Of a stretch of 27,296 nt of DNA, positions 24,147 through 27,296 are shown in pieces. The stretch is taken from the NCBI GenBank assembly GCA_031254385.1, contig JAIRUO010000252.1:1-27296 (forward strand), in the 5' to 3' direction. The notes beneath the pieces are model-generated. The model was not told the origin of the DNA, searched no databases, and worked only from the letters and a program-made list of their open reading frames with translations. This stretch comes from Treponema sp. (GTDB lineage Bacteria; Spirochaetota; Spirochaetia; Treponematales; Breznakiellaceae). Every line of letters starts with the position of its first letter. Within the stretch, counting starts at the first letter, position 1. Position numbers and translations under genes: made by a program.

Positions 24147-25886
24147 TCACGTATTCTTCGAAACTTTAGCCCAGGTGTCGCGTAAGCCCACAGTCTTGTT
24201 GAAGACCGGCCTTGGTTTACCGCCCGAGCCCTGAGCGCCGTTGTCAAAGACTTGGATGCATGCATCCTTGACAAAATAGCCAAGGCGTTCAAACTGGAAG
24301 CGGTCGCCTTCTTTGGCTTCGGCTAGGACTGGTTCGGCATAAGCGCCGGTTATAACTTCCAGAGAAGCGGGATTGAGGTTATCAATAAAATCGCCGGTAC
24401 TGCCATCGGGCCGAGGCTTTACTTCCATGGGCCTTTCTACGGAAAAAAGGTAATCGTAGAGCCTTGCCTCTATAGGGATGGCGTGTAATGCGGACACCCA
24501 GTGAATGGTACTCTTGACCTTCTTGTTGTCTGGAGCGTTTCCGCCTTTGGTGGCTGGATCGTAAGTACAATGAACGGCGATCACATTCCCTGCCTCGTCC
24601 TTGTCACAGCTCGTACAATTTACGATATAGCCGTAACGCAGCCGGACGCTGTTTCCAGGGTACAGCCGGAAATACTTGGGCGGAGGAACTTCTTCAAAAT
24701 CATCGCGTTCTATCCAGAGTTCGCCGGAAAAGCAGAGCTTTCTGGTTCCTGCGCTTTCATCTTCGGGGTTGTTCACTGCATCCATTTCATCAACTTGGCC
24801 TTTGGGCCAGTTGTCAATGATTAGCTTTAATGGCTTAAGCACAGCCATTACGCGCTTACTGGTCTTATTTAGATGTTCCCGGACGCAGTATTCCAGAAAG
24901 GCTATATCAACCATGCTTTCTGTTTTGGCGATTCCGACCTGGGAAATAAAGCTTCGTATTGCTTCCGGCGTGTAACCTCGACGGCGGAATCCGGCAATGG
25001 TCGGCATACGGGGATCATCCCAGCCCGCCACATACTTTTCCTGTACGAGCCGCAGAAGCCAGCGTTTGCTCATAACGGTACGGGTTAGATTCAGCCGGGC
25101 AAATTCTATCTGTCGGCTAGGGAAAACCTCAGCCTCAATAATAAACCATTCATATAAAGGACGGTGGATTTCATATTCCTGGGAACAAATAGAATGGGTG
25201 ATCCCCTCTTTCGCATCAGAAAGAGGATGCTGAAAATCGTACATGGGGTAAATGCACCACTTATCACCGGTACGGTAATGATGTTCGCGCCGGATGCGGT
25301 ACATCACCGGATCGCGCATAACAAGGTTGGGGTGGGTCATGTCGATTTTTGCCCGCAGGGTTTTTGAACCATCGGGAAATTCGCCGGCCCGCATACGGCC
25401 AAAGAGGTCAAGGTTTTCTTCTATGCTGCGGTTCTTCCAGGGGCTGTCCCTTCCCGGAGGGGTGTGGGTTATATTGTTCTTGTCGGGAACCGCCGTTCCC
25501 CGGTACTCGCTAATTTCGTCCTCGGAAAGATCGTCAACATAAGCCTTTCCTTTTTTTATGATCTTAATCGCCAGATCGTACAGATACTCATAATAATCCG
25601 ACGCGTAATATTCACGGTCTTCCCAGTCAAAGCCCATCCATTTGACATCCCTTTTCTGGGCGTCAACATACGACTGATCTTCTTTTTCTGGATTGGTATC
25701 GTCAAAGCGCAGATTGCATTTGCCTCCGAATTTTTCTGCCAAGCCAAAGTTAAGGCAAAAGGCTTTGCAATGTCCTATATGGAGCCACCCGTTTGGCTCC
25801 GGCGGGAAACGGGTATGCACATGATCGTAGCGCCCGTTTTTAAGGTCTTCCTTGATAAACTCACTTATAAAGTCGGTAGTTTCCAT
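24147..25886 (-). CDS. glnS: Glutaminyl-tRNA synthetase GlnS
   Basis: GlnS charges tRNA(Gln) with glutamine. The 579-residue length suits bacterial GlnRS. The class I signature is [16 protein letters not shown] (27-42), and the second ATP-binding loop is VMSKR (271-275). [11 protein letters not shown] (60-70), the [14 protein letters not shown] region and the C-terminal anticodon-binding beta barrels are present. GlnRS, rather than a non-discriminating GluRS, is indicated by the [12 protein letters not shown] form. A strong AAGGAGGGG (complement of 25892-25900) precedes the ATG, and just upstream in the mRNA lies a GC-rich hairpin (25901-25919). A TATAAT (complement of 25957-25962) could be a -10 box, but no well-spaced -35 is seen. 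There is no obvious functional link to the B12 genes. Confidence 0.96.
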   Translation of the reverse strand: METTDFISEFIKEDLKNGRYDHVHTRFPPEPNGWLHIGHCKAFCLNFGLAEKFGGKCNLRFDDTNPEKEDQSYVDAQKRDVKWMGFDWEDREYYASDYYEYLYDLAIKIIKKGKAYVDDLSEDEISEYRGTAVPDKNNITHTPPGRDSPWKNRSIEENLDLFGRMRAGEFPDGSKTLRAKIDMTHPNLVMRDPVMYRIRREHHYRTGDKWCIYPMYDFQHPLSDAKEGITHSICSQEYEIHRPLYEWFIIEAEVFPSRQIEFARLNLTRTVMSKRWLLRLVQEKYVAGWDDPRMPTIAGFRRRGYTPEAIRSFISQVGIAKTESMVDIAFLEYCVREHLNKTSKRVMAVLKPLKLIIDNWPKGQVDEMDAVNNPEDESAGTRKLCFSGELWIERDDFEEVPPPKYFRLYPGNSVRLRYGYIVNCTSCDKDEAGNVIAVHCTYDPATKGGNAPDNKKVKSTIHWVSALHAIPIEARLYDYLFSVERPMEVKPRPDGSTGDFIDNLNPASLEVITGAYAEPVLAEAKEGDRFQFERLGYFVKDACIQVFDNGAQGSGGKPRPVFNKTVGLRDTWAKVSKNT

Positions 25887-25900
25887 AGCTGCCCCTCCTT

Positions 25901-25919
25901 CCGCGCTTCAGAGGCGCGG
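25901..25919 (-). other. GC-rich hairpin immediately upstream of the glnS ribosome-binding site
   Basis: CCGCGC (25901-25906) and GCGCGG (25914-25919) form a perfect 6-bp stem with a 7-nt loop, directly adjoining the Shine-Dalgarno sequence in the glnS transcript. It may tune translation or be incidental. Confidence 0.5.
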
Positions 25920-25993
25920 TTCGGAGTAAGCATAAAGAAAAAAAGAAATTTATTCAATTATAAAATTAAAAAAAATATCAAGCTCTATCTTTA

Positions 25994-26111
25994 GAAGGGA
26001 AGGGAAAGCCCTACCGGTGGCTCAGCGGCCGTGGCATTTTCCTACGCATGCTCTGGCATGGCCTTTGTCCAATCACGCCGATAGCCCCCGGTAGGGCTTT
26101 CCCTTCCCTCC
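25994..26111. repeat. Long hairpin element with 22-bp perfect arms
   Basis: The arm at 25996-26017 (AGGGAAGGG, AAAGCCC, TACCGG) is the exact reverse complement of 26088-26109. The 70-nt interior is also self-complementary: GGCT/AGCC (26019-26022 with 26083-26086), GGCCGTG/CATGGCC (26027-26033 with 26057-26063) and GCAT/ATGC (26034-26037 with 26048-26051). It sits in the glnS upstream region. It may be a MITE- or REP-like element, or a structured leader or terminator. Confidence 0.8.
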
Positions 26112-26180
26112 ATATAGAAATAGGATCTATTATTTTTCTATAAAGTACTAAGCATCATCAAAATATATTTGCTGTCTGCC

Positions 26181-26444
26181 GGTTACCCTTTGGCGGAATG
26201 CTTCTTCCTGTTGCGCATAAGCAGAGTAAATGCTTTTTGTCATGTATCAGCAGAGAACCGCCGGAGCAGGGATGCGGGACAGAAAAAACATCTGGAGTTC
26301 TCGGGCGTCGATCCGCAGACCATAGGTCTGATGGTTCGCGGAGACCGTGGCTCCGGAGCCAGGTTCTACAGGGTTTTTTCTGGCACGCTCCCTGTCTGGC
26401 GGGTATATACTAATACAAGTATATGCTTTTGCTCTGCAGTAACC
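26181..26444. repeat. About 265-nt imperfect palindrome downstream of the M48 peptidase gene
   Basis: Nested arms pair across the whole stretch: GGTTAC/GTAACC (26181-26186 with 26439-26444), a 13-position stem with one mismatch (26221-26233 with 26425-26437), CAGGGA/TCCCTG (26267-26272 with 26389-26394), a perfect 10-bp stem (26280-26289 with 26373-26382), and an apical CAGACC/GGTCTG hairpin (26316-26321 with 26325-26330). A local ATATAC/GTATAT hairpin lies at 26405-26424. No convincing gene is present. A structured RNA, a transposon-derived hairpin or a 3' UTR element are the options. Confidence 0.6.
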
Positions 26445-26447
26445 CGC

Positions 26448-27296
26448 TTACCTAACGGCTAAATTGTATCGCGCCACTCTGTAAGATTTGGTATCCAGAA
26501 CTCGGTATTGGCCTATAGAGATTTGGGCATTGGTTATACGCTGAGCCGGAGTAGGATGCGTCTTGCCAAAACCTTTGGTCGTGTCTCTCTGGTTTTGCTG
26601 CAATATCCTGAGCATGGACATAAGGCCCTGCGGATCATAACCGGCGGCTGCCATTAGGCTAAGGGCTGTTGCATCAGCCTCAAATTCCTGGGTTTGTGAA
26701 TAGCCGTTGTTTACCATAGTGGTGATAATTTCACCTATTGATTCGTTAAAAACGCTGGTTAATTCCTGCACATCCATGCCGGTAACCGCGCCTACGGCAG
26801 AAGTCCCGGTTACTATGAGCGCCTGGGTTATACGGCTGTTCCTAATTGATTTTATTCCGTGCTGAAGCTGAATATGGGCGATTTCATGGGAGATAACTCC
26901 TGCCAGGGCATCTTCGGAATCTGCACAGGCGATGAGTCCGAGTGTCAGGAAGATATGCCCCCCAGAAGTTGCAAAGGCATTGATCTCGTCAGTATCCAGG
27001 ATATTAACATGGTATCCGTTGTACAGAAACGGTTTTGGAGAATTAATGGTAATGGCCCTGCAAATTTGGTTCAGGTATGCTGTAAGTTCCGGTTTCCCGT
27101 TATAGATTTTATAGGCCACTAGAATATTTGCACCCACGGCGCGGCCTATGTAGTATTCCTGTTCCGGAGTTATTTCTTCTGCGGCCCTGCCTATTGCCTG
27201 GGCTGACTGGCTTATTGCGTTGGCGGTATTCTGATCTATTACGCCAAAAGCCCCTGCAACCTGAGCGCCCACACTGGTTATAGCGGCCATAGTCTG
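26448..27296 (-). CDS. M48-family zinc metallopeptidase, 5'-truncated by window edge
   Basis: This is a Zn-dependent M48 (Ste24/BepA-like) peptidase, a class usually found in the periplasm or membrane and active in protein quality control. The zinc site is HEIAH (135-139 counted from the Met at 27290), with the third ligand Glu in QEFEADATAL (201-210). INAFATSGGHIFLTLGL (103-119) and the late THPTPAQR (244-251) are also conserved. The frame remains open to the window edge beyond the Met codon at 27288-27290, and there is no signal peptide in the visible part, so the true start and export signal probably lie to the right. Its stop lies at the edge of the large palindrome. No link to B12 is evident. 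Confidence 0.88.
   Translation of the reverse strand, partial: QTMAAITSVGAQVAGAFGVIDQNTANAISQSAQAIGRAAEEITPEQEYYIGRAVGANILVAYKIYNGKPELTAYLNQICRAITINSPKPFLYNGYHVNILDTDEINAFATSGGHIFLTLGLIACADSEDALAGVISHEIAHIQLQHGIKSIRNSRITQALIVTGTSAVGAVTGMDVQELTSVFNESIGEIITTMVNNGYSQTQEFEADATALSLMAAAGYDPQGLMSMLRILQQNQRDTTKGFGKTHPTPAQRITNAQISIGQYRVLDTKSYRVARYNLAVR

Noticed and set aside
25464..25994. 176-codon frame antisense to glnS
   Set aside because: It overlaps the conserved GlnS N-terminal half on the other strand, with no family features.
26181..26444. 6S RNA gene
   Set aside because: The rod shape and a CCGAGAA-like segment are suggestive, but the central bubble and the conserved sequence could not be matched with confidence, so it is reported only as an uncharacterised palindrome.
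26169..26462. 97-codon plus-strand frame in the large palindrome
   Set aside because: Composition and content follow the inverted-repeat structure; no ribosome site or domain is evident.
1..27296. tRNA genes, CRISPR arrays, insertion-sequence transposases or phage genes
   Set aside because: None was found by reading both strands; the only repeats are the hairpins and short tandem units reported.

Overview
The window is almost entirely a vitamin B12 (cobalamin) island from an anaerobic bacterium. Its early-cobalt-insertion (CbiX/CbiD/CbiG-type) pathway indicates anaerobic B12 synthesis. The gene style, the order of the tetrapyrrole genes, and the neighbouring glnS and M48 peptidase genes suggest a spirochaete, possibly a gut Treponema. 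That taxonomic guess is from memory of these families and is only moderately supported.

Region 1 (1-14374, + strand) is one densely packed operon: cbiD (5' end cut off), cbiL, cbiF, cbiG, hemA, cbiH, cbiJ-sirC fusion, hemC, cobA-hemD fusion, hemB, hemL, cbiX, cbiE-cbiT fusion, cbiA, cbiC. Nearly every junction is a 1-, 4- or 8-bp overlap, so translation is probably coupled throughout. The operon carries every step from glutamyl-tRNA to uroporphyrinogen III, then precorrin-2, sirohydrochlorin, cobalt insertion, all corrin-ring methylations, ring contraction and reduction, methyl migration and a,c-amidation.

Region 2 (14378-15394, - strand) is a convergent gene encoding an unusual fusion of a SAM-dependent methyltransferase and a MarR-type DNA-binding domain. 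It diverges from Region 3 (15576-19503, + strand), the cobalt ECF transporter cbiM-cbiN-cbiQ-cbiO followed by a DMT/EamA-type permease with a 60-residue tail containing 23 histidines. The shared intergenic region has a near-consensus sigma70 promoter overlapped by dyad symmetry. No cobalamin riboswitch is visible there, so the fusion protein is a good candidate for local control.

Region 4 (19508-20998, - strand) is cbiP, cobyric acid synthase, which completes the pathway to cobyric acid. Nucleotide-loop genes (cbiB, cobU, cobS, cobT) are not in the window.

Region 5 (21085-24034, + strand) is a cobalamin riboswitch followed by a corrinoid ABC importer (btuF, btuC, btuD). B12 salvage is therefore controlled by the vitamin.

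Region 6 (24035-27296) leaves the B12 theme. It holds repeat-like intergenic DNA, glnS (- strand), about 560 bp of non-coding DNA with two large inverted-repeat structures, and the 3' part of an M48 metallopeptidase gene (- strand) that runs off the right edge.
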